Positions 51,692 to 60,649 of a DNA stretch of 64,000 nt are shown one piece after another. Origin of the DNA: G963668345 sp965226215 (GTDB lineage Bacteria; Acidobacteriota; Terriglobia; Bryobacterales; UBA6623). The stretch covers positions 2,356,001 to 2,420,000 of the forward strand of contig CBDDCH010000002.1 of the NCBI GenBank assembly GCA_965226215.1, given 5' to 3'. The notes under the pieces were generated by a model. That model was not told the origin of the DNA and searched no databases. It saw only the letters and a list, made by a program, of their open reading frames with translations. A program made the translations under genes and the position numbers. Numbering within the stretch: position 1 is the stretch's first letter; each line of letters opens with the position of its first letter.

Positions 51692-53262
51692 AGCATTTTC
51701 TCATCGAAGGATGAGCCTGAAGACGGGGGTTGGGGCTTTTTGAGTCGCTGGGGCTCCTTTCGGGCTTTTTGATTTTGAGTTTTGGGAAGGGGAGAATCGT
51801 CGTCGGGGTTGTGGGATTGTGGGAATCGCGGAGCGATTTCCAAGGGCGGTGGGAAACGAAGGGAAACCTGGTTTTGGTTTTCCTCGTTTTCCATCGCCCG
51901 TCATTTCCACAGCCCTCTTCCTGTTGTTCAGCACGGCGTGTTCGCGGAACGGAAACTGGCAAACAGCTTCTGCTTGGCTCGCTGCATCCGGCGGGCCGCC
52001 GCCGTGTCGCTTTCGGCCTGGGCAATGCGGCCCAGAGCCTCCAGCCTCTGCCCTGGCTTGAGATAGCTGGCGGCCTCGGGCAACTTCTCGAAAGATTCCC
52101 AAGGCGTCTGGTAGTGGCGGTACACCCGCTTCTGCTTGCCTTTGGCGTCGGTCTTGATCTCGGGCTGTCCGCAGGGCCGGTGGAAGTTCAAATAGGGATT
52201 GAAGTGCTGTTGGTAGAAGCGCTGGATGCGCCCCGCGTGCGGCGCCGCGATGTACGTATATCCCATGTGTTTGCGGATCACCGCGCCGTTTTTCGATTCC
52301 ACCAAGCCGTTGTCGTTGGAGTGCCGCGGACGCGACTTGGTCTGTTCGATCAGCAGCTTGTTCAATAGCTTCTCCACCGTGCGATTGAGGAACTCGCTGC
52401 CGTTGTCGGAATGGAAGCCGCGGATACGAAAGGGAAACTGCTCGATCATGGCTTTCAGCAACGGCTCCAGCCAGGCTTCACTGATCGCGGGCGTGGCGCC
52501 GACCACTTGCCACTGGGTGACTTCATCCACGGCATTGATGTGGTAGACGCCCTTGACGCCATCGCGATCCCCTTGATGCACCGTATCCACTCGCAGAAAG
52601 CCGGGTTGGCCTTGCGGGTCGGGCCGGCGCCGCTCGCCGATCGACACCGCCGTGGGCCGGGTCTTGGTGAAATGCAGCCGCCGCTGGCGGTAGGCTCTGC
52701 GCCGCCGCAGGCGATAGATCTGGGCCACCGAGATCCCCGCCAGCCGCTCGTATTCGCGCCGCTGGTACTGCTGGTATTCCCGCTCGAGGATCTTGCGCGT
52801 GGCCGGGCCGCTGAGGGTTTCGTGGGCCTCGTCCACCGCCGCCAGCAGTTCGACGTCGGCGGGCGTGTACTTGCGGGCAAAGCGATGCCGCCGGTAGCGG
52901 GCGGGTTGGAGTTCTCCGCCCTGCCGGTACTGCTGGATCAGCCGCGTGATTTGCGCCCGGCTCAGTCCGGTCATCTTGACCAGATACTGCCGCAGCAGCC
53001 CTTTGTCGGCGCGGTTCTGGCGGCTGTAGCCGTGCTGGCGAAGCCTGCGCGCCACCCACGTGTAGATCTCGGCCCGCCCTTTGCCTTTGAATCGAATCTC
53101 CTCGCTGGAGTGGAGAAACTGCTGGATCTGTTGCAGGTTCAGCTTGCTGGTGTTTTGCACTTGGATAGTCAATTCCCAGCATGCCCACTCCCCGATCCTT
53201 CAGGCTCATCTTGTGTGAGAAACAAACTCCTCGTTCAGACTCATCTTGCATGAGACAAGACT
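51692..53262 (-). mobile_element. Nested rve-type insertion sequence (1571 bp)
   Basis: It interrupts IS256 copy 3 and is flanked by GGGGA (51687-51691 and 53263-53267), a 5-bp target duplication. The ends are imperfect inverted repeats: AGCATTTTCTCATC..AAGGATGAGCCTGAA at the left and, inverted, AGTCTTGTCTCATG..AAGATGAGTCTGAA at the right. A second copy of the internal word (CTCA, then CAAGATGAGCCTGAA) lies inside the right end. Family assignment is uncertain: IS481/IS1202-like. Confidence 0.85.
51928..53172 (-). CDS. rve-domain (DDE) transposase of the nested IS
   Basis: A 414-residue protein with an N-terminal helix-turn-helix region (LVKMTGLSRAQITRLIQQYR, residues 64-83) and a second one near 145-160 (LAGISVAQIYRLRR). 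The integrase core carries Asp196 (FLRVDTVHQGD), Asp256 (GFHSDNGSE) and Glu292 (DNGLVESKNGAV), a D-D-35-E arrangement. The basic C-terminal tail continues through YRHYQTPWESFEKLP. Frame intact. Confidence 0.9.
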   Translation of the reverse strand: MTIQVQNTSKLNLQQIQQFLHSSEEIRFKGKGRAEIYTWVARRLRQHGYSRQNRADKGLLRQYLVKMTGLSRAQITRLIQQYRQGGELQPARYRRHRFARKYTPADVELLAAVDEAHETLSGPATRKILEREYQQYQRREYERLAGISVAQIYRLRRRRAYRQRRLHFTKTRPTAVSIGERRRPDPQGQPGFLRVDTVHQGDRDGVKGVYHINAVDEVTQWQVVGATPAISEAWLEPLLKAMIEQFPFRIRGFHSDNGSEFLNRTVEKLLNKLLIEQTKSRPRHSNDNGLVESKNGAVIRKHMGYTYIAAPHAGRIQRFYQQHFNPYLNFHRPCGQPEIKTDAKGKQKRVYRHYQTPWESFEKLPEAASYLKPGQRLEALGRIAQAESDTAAARRMQRAKQKLFASFRSANTPC

Positions 53263-53335
53263 GGGGAGGCGGCGTATCCTGACGATTGAGGAAGCAACTC
53301 AATCGTTTTCTGGAAAGGAACAAGGAGGATACGCC

Positions 53336-54610
53336 ATGAGTCAGTGTGAAGCTGCTGAGAGCAGCAGTCAAGTCAACCCCCAAGTCATTGATGGAAAGGA
53401 ACGCTCGCCCTTGGATGAGGTGCTGCGCCAAGGAGCGCGCCAGATGCTGGTCAAGGCCGTGGAAGCCGAAGTGACCGCCTACATCGAAACGCATCAGCAC
53501 GAAGTCGACCAGGACGGCCGGCGGCTGGTGGTGCGCAACGGTCACGCCCGCGAGCGCACCATCGTCAGCGGCGTGGGTCAGCTGAAGATCCAGGCGCCGC
53601 GGGTCGACGATCGCCGAGTCGATGAGCAGGGCCGGCGCTTTCGTTTCACTTCCCAGATCCTGCCGCCGTATCTGCGGCGCACGAAGAGTGTGGAGGAGTT
53701 GATCCCCTGGTTGTACCTGAAAGGGATCTCGACGGGCGATTTCAGCGAAGCGCTGGAGGCCTTGCTGGGGCCCGACGCTCCGGGCCTGTCGGCGACGACG
53801 GTGGTGCGTCTCAAAGACGTCTGGCGCCGCGAGTACGAGGCTTGGTCAAAGCGTGACCTCAGCGGCCAGCGGTTTGTTTACATTTGGGCCGATGGCATCT
53901 ACTCGAATGTTCGTCTGGACGATGAACGGCAGTGTTTGCTGGTTGTGATGGGAGCACTCGAAGACGGTCGCAAGCAACTGCTGGCGGTGCACGACGGCTT
54001 TCGCGAAAGCGAACTGTCGTGGCAGGAGTTGCTGGAGGACTTGAAACGGCAGGGGCTCGAGCTGCCGCCGAAGTTGGCGGTGGGCGACGGAGCGATGGGG
54101 TTTTGGGCGGCACTGCGGAAAGTCTATCCGGCGACCGGTTAGCAACGCTGCTGGCTCCACAAGACGGCCAACGTGCTCAATAAGCTGCCGCAGAGCATGC
54201 AGGGCAAAGCCAAGCAGGCGCTGCGCGACATCTATCTTGCCGAGAGTCGGCAGACGGCGGAGGCCGCTCTGGACCGTTTCAAGAACCTATACGAGAAGAA
54301 GTTCCCCAAAGCGGTCGAGTGCCTGGAAAAAGACCGCCAAGTGCTGCTGGCTTTCTACGACTTTCCGGCCGAGCACTGGGGGCACTTGCGGACGACGAAC
54401 CCGATCGAGTCCACCTTTGCGACGGTCCGTTTGCGGCAGCGACGAACGAAGGGTTGTGGCAGCCGCGAAGCGTCGTTAACGATGGTCTTCATGCTGGCCC
54501 GCCAAGCCGAGCGCCACTGGCGACGCCTGAACGGTTCGGAAGTGATTGTTCATGTCTTAGAGGGAAAGGTTTTCAAGGATGGATTGATGGTTCAGGAAAA
54601 CGCCGCCTGA
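53336..54610 (+). pseudogene. IS256 transposase copy 3, nonsense mutation at codon 269
   Basis: Same sequence as copies 1 and 2 up to PATG, where GAG (Glu269) is TAG at 54140-54142; the frame then continues to the normal end with Glu358 intact. The truncated product keeps Asp186 and Asp251 but loses the catalytic Glu, so this copy is inactive on its own. Its promoter region is also cut by the nested element. Confidence 0.92.
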
Positions 54611-55442
54611 CCTCGCCCATCCACAACATTTGACAATATCTCCCTGAACAGATGATGGAGGGTATCTACGGAGGGATCGACGCCGCCAAGACGCAGGTCC
54701 AGGCCATGAGCCGGTTTGTGACGACCCAGCCTCTGACCAAGCTCCCCTCCCGCCGCCACGGCGAGGAGTTTCTCGTCGACCTTCTTCGTGGAAGGCGCCC
54801 CTTCTGCTTGGGAATCGTCACCGTCGCTCGTCTTGATCTATTGGACCGCCGATACGGCCGGCAGCAGACGGAGGCGGTACTGGCTAACTTTGCGCGGCAG
54901 CTCAGCGACCAGCTCACGGCGCAGGTTCATCTTTACATTTGGGCGCGGGGTGTGTTCGTCGCATTCGGCGAACGCATGGCTCCTCATGAACTTCGCGAAG
55001 AACTTTCGTCATTCTTGCGAGAAGTAGGTTCGAAGCCCTTCTCGACAGCCGAAAAGGGGTCACCCGCTGTGACCCTGGAGCCGCAGCTGCTCATGCACGA
55101 ACCAAAGCCGGATGACGACTCCAATCAAGTCTGTCGTTTGATTGACAGTGTTTGCAGGGGTGGGTCGGATGCCGTGGGATAGCGGCGGAACCCAGATAAG
55201 GTCCACAATTGGATCTCGCCGCGGAGTGTCCCTGGCCTCGGTCTGGGTATTGCGTTCCACCAGCCGCACCCGCGTTCCCTGGAAGAGTAGGTCGTAGCCC
55301 ACAGACGTTTTTCGAGCTACCCGAAGGATCTCGCAGGAGCCTGGGCGCGACCTGTGGCGCCGCCGCCTAGCGCGTCGGCGACTCGCTCGAGGGTGACTCG
55401 CTGCGACCTCATAGCGGGTCAAGGCCGGATACTCGTTCTCGC

Positions 55443-55448
55443 TATAAT
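55443..55448 (+). promoter_or_regulatory. -10 box adjacent to the ThyX-like start codon
   Basis: A perfect TATAAT lies only 7 bp upstream of ATG 55456. A transcript from it would start at or next to the ATG, implying a leaderless mRNA. No good -35 hexamer is present at the expected distance. Confidence 0.4.
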
Positions 55449-55455
55449 CGGGCCA

Positions 55456-56922
55456 ATGTCTGAGATCGAAAGCTCGGAATCCCCGGGCCCGAGGGTGGTC
55501 GCCGTCGCACCTATGCCTCCGGAAAAGAGCGCCTATGCGTTGGCGCGCTACAGTCGCTCGCCCGACTCGATCACGGAGAGTCTGGAATGGGTCCGCGGTC
55601 ACAGCTCGGAGAAATTCCTCGAAAGCTTTTACTTCCAATATGGTCACGCCTCGATTGCTGATCTGGGGCACACGATCTTTTGCTTCGAAGGAATCTCCGA
55701 GCTGGCGGCCATCGAGGTCGAAGACGAGCCCCTTTGGGACGGCCAAGCCAAGTCCAGCCGCTACCAGGACTTCATGAAAGGGCAGATCGTCACTCCGCCT
55801 GAGCTCACAGGAAGCGAGTCTGCCCAAGTCTACAAAGATGCGGCCGGCGGGCTCTGCCACGCTTATCAGCGGATCCACGAGCGACTAGTCGAATACCTGA
55901 TCGAAAAGCACCCCAAGCCGGCTGAGATGAAAGCAGGCGCCTACCGCCGGACGATCAACGCGCGAGCCTATGACGTCGCCCGCTACCTGTTGTTCCTGGG
56001 TATTTCGACCAACATCGGGCAAGTGACCAGCATCCGGACCTTGGAAAAACAGATGAGGCGTCTCGGCGTCTCTCCGTACGCCGAGGTGCGCGACCTCGCT
56101 AGGGAGATGCACGAGGCTTGCGCCTCCGCCCCGGCCTGCGTTTGGGACGAATCACAAGCCCAAGAGCCGCTGGCGCCGACCTTGGCGCGTTACGCCGAGC
56201 CGGACCTCTGGTCAAAGCAGGCTCGTGAACGAGTCGCGCGTTGGGCGGCGCAAAACCTGACAGTTTCGGGGAACGGGACCCTCCCGGACGTAGACCTCGT
56301 CCGGCCCACCGATCCGCTCGACGAGATTGCCGCGACGCTGCTGTATCCGACCAGCTCGGTTCCGTTCCGATGTCTGCTGGATGAAGTGAGTGGCTGGAGC
56401 CGGGCGCGTCGGCGCGAAGTCCTTGACGTTGCCCTCGAAGACCGCGATCGCCGCGAGGAGCTGTTGAGAGAGTTTCGCAGCGGATACGCCTATGTCTTTG
56501 ACGTGGTCTGCGATATCGGCGCTTATCGTGATCTTCACCGCCACCGGCGCTGCCAGCAAATTCAGCAAACATTTACGGATCAGCTGGGTTTCGAGACACC
56601 CGAGCTACTCGCCGAGGCCGGTGAGGAGGCCACGTACTTAGAGGCCATCGAGGAAGTTGCCAAGGCTCGCCGAACCATTGAGACGGTCGCAGAGCAAGCC
56701 TCCCACTACTTGCTTCCGTTCGCGGCTCGAGTGCGATCACTTTTCAAGATGGATTTCGCCGAAGCGGAGTACATCGCTCGGGTACGCTCGGGCGTGAAAG
56801 GCCATATCTCTTACAGAACCGTCGCCTGGGAAATGCGGGAACGAATCCTGGAAGTCGAACCTCACCTCGGGGATCTCATCCAAGCGACACCTCCTTCGGT
56901 GGAGGATGCCTTGGTGCGGTGA
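55456..56922 (+). CDS. thyX: Double-length ThyX-like protein (FAD-dependent thymidylate synthase family)
   Basis: 488 residues, about twice the length of a standard ThyX. Each half resembles the ThyX fold: first half SEKFLESFYFQYGHASIADLGHTIF and QAKSSRYQDF (97-103); second half YRDLHRHRRCQQIQQ and later HYLLPFAARVRSLFKMD with AWEMRE near the end. The canonical ThyX motif RHRxxxxxxxS is only partly present: RHRR occurs in the second half, without the Ser seven residues later, and the QAKSSRY in the first half is like the RYS part. So ligand sites may be divided between halves, or catalysis may be lost. Together with dut it suggests dTMP synthesis. I chose ATG 55456; an upstream start adds 34 low-complexity residues. 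Confidence 0.75.
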   Translation: MSEIESSESPGPRVVAVAPMPPEKSAYALARYSRSPDSITESLEWVRGHSSEKFLESFYFQYGHASIADLGHTIFCFEGISELAAIEVEDEPLWDGQAKSSRYQDFMKGQIVTPPELTGSESAQVYKDAAGGLCHAYQRIHERLVEYLIEKHPKPAEMKAGAYRRTINARAYDVARYLLFLGISTNIGQVTSIRTLEKQMRRLGVSPYAEVRDLAREMHEACASAPACVWDESQAQEPLAPTLARYAEPDLWSKQARERVARWAAQNLTVSGNGTLPDVDLVRPTDPLDEIAATLLYPTSSVPFRCLLDEVSGWSRARRREVLDVALEDRDRREELLREFRSGYAYVFDVVCDIGAYRDLHRHRRCQQIQQTFTDQLGFETPELLAEAGEEATYLEAIEEVAKARRTIETVAEQASHYLLPFAARVRSLFKMDFAEAEYIARVRSGVKGHISYRTVAWEMRERILEVEPHLGDLIQATPPSVEDALVR

Positions 56923-57153
56923 AACGAATTCCCGCGGACGCCTTTGGACATGTCTTACAAACCAGGCTAGGATTGCGGTGTGATAGCGGGTCCCGCGAGA
57001 CCCGCGAACAGCATGCTGAGATGTTGCACCCAGAAACTTATCCGCGCCGGCTGCGGTAAAATGTAAACAGGCTGGTGCACCCCAGGATCGCACCGAACAG
57101 ACATCCCCCGAAACCCCTTGTCCTCCGGCGGACAGCTACTTCCCCTTAGAAGC

Positions 57154-60100
57154 ATGGTTACGCACCGGTTCTTCTCCAAGCGGACCTTCGCCCGACTGTT
57201 GATTGGGCTTGGTTGCGCTGGGGTAGCGGCTGCGCAGAGTACGACGGGCGTCATCACCGGCACGGTGCAAGACGCTTCGCGGGGAGCCATCGCCGGAGCG
57301 AAGGTGTCAGCTCTTCAGCTGGATACCGGAGCCCGGCGATCCACACGTACCGCTAAGGACGGCCACTACTTGCTGCCGGCCATGCCGGTAGGAGAATACG
57401 AAGTTCGCACGGAACACAAAGGCTTTCAGACGCTCATACACAAGGGTCTTCGCCTTGCTGTGGGGCAGACGGCGGTCATTCACTTCACCCTTCCGGTAGG
57501 CGAGTTGCGGCTTGAAGTGACCGTGGTGGCGAAGGCGCCCTTGGCCAACAGCCATACTCACGAGTTGAGCTACCTGGTCGGGAGTCGAAGTATCGAAGAG
57601 CTGCCGTTAAACGGCAGAAACTATCTCGACCTGATGCTGTTGCAGCCCGGCGTGCAGCCGTTTCGACATCGGGATTCAGGCGGATCGATCGTCGCTCATG
57701 GCTTGGGAGTTAGCGTCAACGGCCAGGATCCGCGGTCGAACGTGTACTTGCTGGACGGAACGCCGCAGAACGACTTTACGAATGGTCCGGCCGGTAGCGG
57801 CGCCGGCACGTCGCTGGGAATGGAAACCATCCGCGAGTTTCGAGTCGAAGTGAACGGTTACAGCGCGGAGTTCGGCCGCAATTTCGGAGGACAGATCAAC
57901 GCCCTCACGAAGTCGGGCACCAATCGCGCGCATGGAAGTCTTTTCCACTATTTTCGCAACGACAACCTGGACGCTCGGAATTTCTTTGACACCACGAGCT
58001 CGCCCCCGGAGTTTCGACGGAATCAGTTTGGCGGCACCGTCGGCGGACCTATTCAGCGAGATCAGACCTTCTTTTTCCTTGGCTACGAGGGCTTGCGGGA
58101 AGACCTGGGGCGAACCATCAGCACCGTCGTTCCTGACGAGAATGCCCGAGCAGGGCTGATCCCGGATCAGCAGAATCCCGAACAGTTGCTGGACGTTGGT
58201 GTAGATCCGGACGTGCAGCCTTACCTTGACGAGTTTCCGCTGCCCAACGCTCCGAACCTCGGAGGCGGGTTGGCGCCCTTCAACTTCGGTTTCACGCAGG
58301 AACTCGTCCAGGACTTCTTCCAAGCGAGGGTAGACCACAATTTCACGGCGCGCGATTCGTTTTTCGCGCGATACACGGTGGATGACGCGGACCAAAGGCT
58401 GCCGACGGATTTCCCGCAGTTTCCCCGTTCGTTCGTTTCGCGGAACCAGTTTCTCACCCTCGAGCATCGCAGGGTTTTCTCGCCGCGACTGCTCAACACT
58501 TTCCGGGCGGGCTTCAGCCGGACTCGGATCGGTCAGGACGTCGAGTCAAATACCGCGAATACGCTGGAGCCTTTTGTGTTGGGGCGGCCGTCGATGGGAG
58601 ATATTGACATCGGAGGAATTCCGCGCTTCGGGCCGCAAGTGTCGGCCGATGTACAACTGACACAGAACGTTTTTAGCTTCCAAGATGATGTGGTCTTCAC
58701 ACATGACCGACACAGCCTGAAGTTCGGGGGGCTTGCCGAGCGTTACCAAGACAACCTGTTCAATCCCACGTTCTCTCGGGGCATATTCGCTTTTGCCAAC
58801 ATCGGGGGTTTTCTCCGCAATCAACCGCTTCGCTTCATTGGGTTGACGCCGGAGTCGACCGTTGATCGCTACTGGCGCTTCTCTCTGTTTGGTCTTTACG
58901 TGCAGGATGACTTTCGCGCGACGTCCCGGCTGACGTTGAACCTCGGCTTGCGGTATGAATTCTCGACCGTGCCTCGCGAGATTCAAGGGCGAGATACAGC
59001 GCTGCTGAACCTAGACGATGCGGAGCCGACACTGGGGCAGATTTACGAGAATCCGACGACGGCAAACCTCGCCCCTCGGCTTGGGTTTGCGTGGGATGTC
59101 TTCGGCGATGGATCCACCGCACTGCGGGGCGGCTATGGCCTGTTCTTCAACACCAACAATCAGCAGAACTTGATCGTGACCGTGGTGAACCCCCCATCAG
59201 CCCGGCGGCCGGTGATCGGGAGACCGGTTTTTCCCCAGCCTAGTTTCGACCGAGCAGCGGACAACTCCATCCGGCCGATCGAGTTTCATCTGAAGAATCC
59301 ATATATCCAGAGCTGGAATCTGAACCTACAGCGGGAACTGTGGGCCGACACGTTGCTGACAATCGGGTATGCGGGAGCGCGTGGGATTCATCTGTTGCGG
59401 AACACGGATGCCAACACGGCTGTCCCGGAGCAGCTCGCAGACGGCACGTATTGCTTTCCGGTGACGGCGCGTCCCGGGGTGGCGCCTTGCGGACCGTCAG
59501 GGGCTCCCGGTCGGCGGAATCCGAACTTCTCTACGATCGAGTTGAAAAAAAGTGACGGCAATTCCTGGTACAACGCTTTGATCGTGGAGCTGCGCAAGCG
59601 CTTCAGTCACGGTGTACAGGTCCAATCTTCCTATACGTTCTCCCGCAGCATCGATACGACGCAGGCATCGACTTTTTTTTCCGATTCGGTGACGGGAACA
59701 ACGTCCGCCATGCCCGAGCTTCCCGGACTCGCCTATAACAGAGGTCTCTCCGACTTTCATGCCAAACACACGCTGGTGTCGAACTTTGTCTGGGAGTTGC
59801 CGTTTTCCAGCCAAGGGAATGGTCCTTTCGGGGCGATTTTCGGCGGTTGGCAGGCGGGGGGCTTGCTGATTGTGCAGAGCGGCAATCCACTCACCGCCAT
59901 GGTGCAGCGGAACCGTTCCGGCTCGTTGTGGTCTCCGACCGTCGGGCCGGGACGCGGGGTGGACCGGCCGAGCTTGGCGTCCGGGTTCACGCACGAGTCC
60001 GCGGTTCTTGGGGATCCGGCAGGATATTTCAATCCCGACGCCTTCGTGTTGCAGCAGGCGGGCACGCTCGGCAGTCTCGGACGCAACGTCTTCATCGGCC

Positions 60101-60348
60101 CTGATTTGCGCGCCTTTGACTTTTCGCTGGCGAAGAACGTACCGTTGTCTTCTCTGAGTGAGAGCAGTAAGCTGCAATTTCGCGTGGAGTTTTTCAATCT
60201 GTTTAACCGCACCAATTTCGCTGCTCCGGCGATCGTCGCCTTCGCGGGCGTGACCGATAGTGAAGGCCCCTTGTCATCTTTCGGACGCACTCGTTCGACC
60301 GTTACCTCCTCGCGCCAGATTCAGTTCGGGCTGCGACTTTCGTTTTAG
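57154..60348 (+). CDS. TonB-dependent receptor, Oar-like, with carboxypeptidase-regulatory domain
   Basis: A 1064-residue outer-membrane protein. A signal peptide (LLIGLGCAGVAAAQ) is followed by a CarboxypepD_reg domain at about 30-115 (GVITGTVQDASRGAIAGAKV ... GKYEV-like GEYEVRTEHKGF). The plug domain begins near 150 (IEELPLNGRNYLDLMLLQPGV) and the barrel runs to the C-terminal FGLRLSF. This architecture is highly expanded in Acidobacteriota and resembles myxobacterial Oar; substrates are usually oligosaccharides or proteins and cannot be told here. ATG 57154 is chosen because the signal peptide begins there; an upstream TTG would place 12 extra residues before it. No partner SusD-like gene is adjacent. 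Confidence 0.92.
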   Translation: MVTHRFFSKRTFARLLIGLGCAGVAAAQSTTGVITGTVQDASRGAIAGAKVSALQLDTGARRSTRTAKDGHYLLPAMPVGEYEVRTEHKGFQTLIHKGLRLAVGQTAVIHFTLPVGELRLEVTVVAKAPLANSHTHELSYLVGSRSIEELPLNGRNYLDLMLLQPGVQPFRHRDSGGSIVAHGLGVSVNGQDPRSNVYLLDGTPQNDFTNGPAGSGAGTSLGMETIREFRVEVNGYSAEFGRNFGGQINALTKSGTNRAHGSLFHYFRNDNLDARNFFDTTSSPPEFRRNQFGGTVGGPIQRDQTFFFLGYEGLREDLGRTISTVVPDENARAGLIPDQQNPEQLLDVGVDPDVQPYLDEFPLPNAPNLGGGLAPFNFGFTQELVQDFFQARVDHNFTARDSFFARYTVDDADQRLPTDFPQFPRSFVSRNQFLTLEHRRVFSPRLLNTFRAGFSRTRIGQDVESNTANTLEPFVLGRPSMGDIDIGGIPRFGPQVSADVQLTQNVFSFQDDVVFTHDRHSLKFGGLAERYQDNLFNPTFSRGIFAFANIGGFLRNQPLRFIGLTPESTVDRYWRFSLFGLYVQDDFRATSRLTLNLGLRYEFSTVPREIQGRDTALLNLDDAEPTLGQIYENPTTANLAPRLGFAWDVFGDGSTALRGGYGLFFNTNNQQNLIVTVVNPPSARRPVIGRPVFPQPSFDRAADNSIRPIEFHLKNPYIQSWNLNLQRELWADTLLTIGYAGARGIHLLRNTDANTAVPEQLADGTYCFPVTARPGVAPCGPSGAPGRRNPNFSTIELKKSDGNSWYNALIVELRKRFSHGVQVQSSYTFSRSIDTTQASTFFSDSVTGTTSAMPELPGLAYNRGLSDFHAKHTLVSNFVWELPFSSQGNGPFGAIFGGWQAGGLLIVQSGNPLTAMVQRNRSGSLWSPTVGPGRGVDRPSLASGFTHESAVLGDPAGYFNPDAFVLQQAGTLGSLGRNVFIGPDLRAFDFSLAKNVPLSSLSESSKLQFRVEFFNLFNRTNFAAPAIVAFAGVTDSEGPLSSFGRTRSTVTSSRQIQFGLRLSF

Positions 60349-60438
60349 GTCTCCAAAGAGGAAGATCCCCGCATTGCCAATCGAGCCTCCCCACACACGT
60401 GCGGCGCGCCTGCCCCCTCGTGCCGCCCCCAACACAAC

Positions 60439-60570
60439 GTAGGGGCACCCACGTGGCGCAAGCACTCTTGCTTGCCGAGTCGACACTCATGTCGACTCTT
60501 GTGCCGTTTATCAACCGGTGCCTCGATGTCTATGGGCCTTCTACTGCCCCCAGCATCTTTTCACACCTTC
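60439..60570. repeat. Structured intergenic repeat with GTAG and family A end
   Basis: GTAG (60439-60442) is followed by GGGCACCC and then by several short stems (CAAGCA with TGCTTG; GTCGAC with GTCGAC; final TGTGCC). This part matches 50641-50780. Directly after it, CCCCCAGCATCTTTTCACACCTTC (shared with the end of the 50816-50930 element) begins. So two repeat families are fused here. The gap 60349-60649 has no gene. Confidence 0.45.
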
Positions 60571-60649
60571 CTGTGCCCAATTTTTGAAACGCGGGAATTC
60601 CGCAACTGACGGCTTGGCCCGACCCTCGGGGCAGCAGCGAAGGATTATA

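Larger units (their letters stand above)
51653..54642 (+). mobile_element. IS256 copy 3, interrupted by a second IS
   Basis: The outer element consists of 51653-51691 and 53268-54642; joined they total 1414 bp, the same as copies 1 and 2. The target duplication is CTGAACAGA (51644-51652 and 54644-54652), with one extra C at 54643. Order of events: IS256 entered the GGDEF-like gene first, and then the nested element entered IS256. Confidence 0.92.
51160..55182 (+). pseudogene. Degenerate GGDEF-domain protein split by nested insertion sequences
   Basis: The 5' part (51160-51652) encodes a helical N-terminus ending EVATEQ; the 3' part (54653-55182) resumes with the rest of ATGATGGAGG. Removing the insertion with one 9-bp duplication leaves 1023 nt, exactly 341 codons, reading EVATEQMMEGIYGG. 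Residues 190-300 resemble a diguanylate cyclase fold (TKLPSRRHGEEFLVDLL, then VARLDLLDRRYGRQQTEAVL), but where GGDEF should be the sequence is ARGVFVAFG, so the protein was probably catalytically dead and acted as a sensor or effector before it was broken. Confidence 0.8.

Noticed and set aside
52411..53253. 280-codon plus frame in the nested IS
   Set aside because: Antisense to the rve transposase, whose D-D-E residues are intact.
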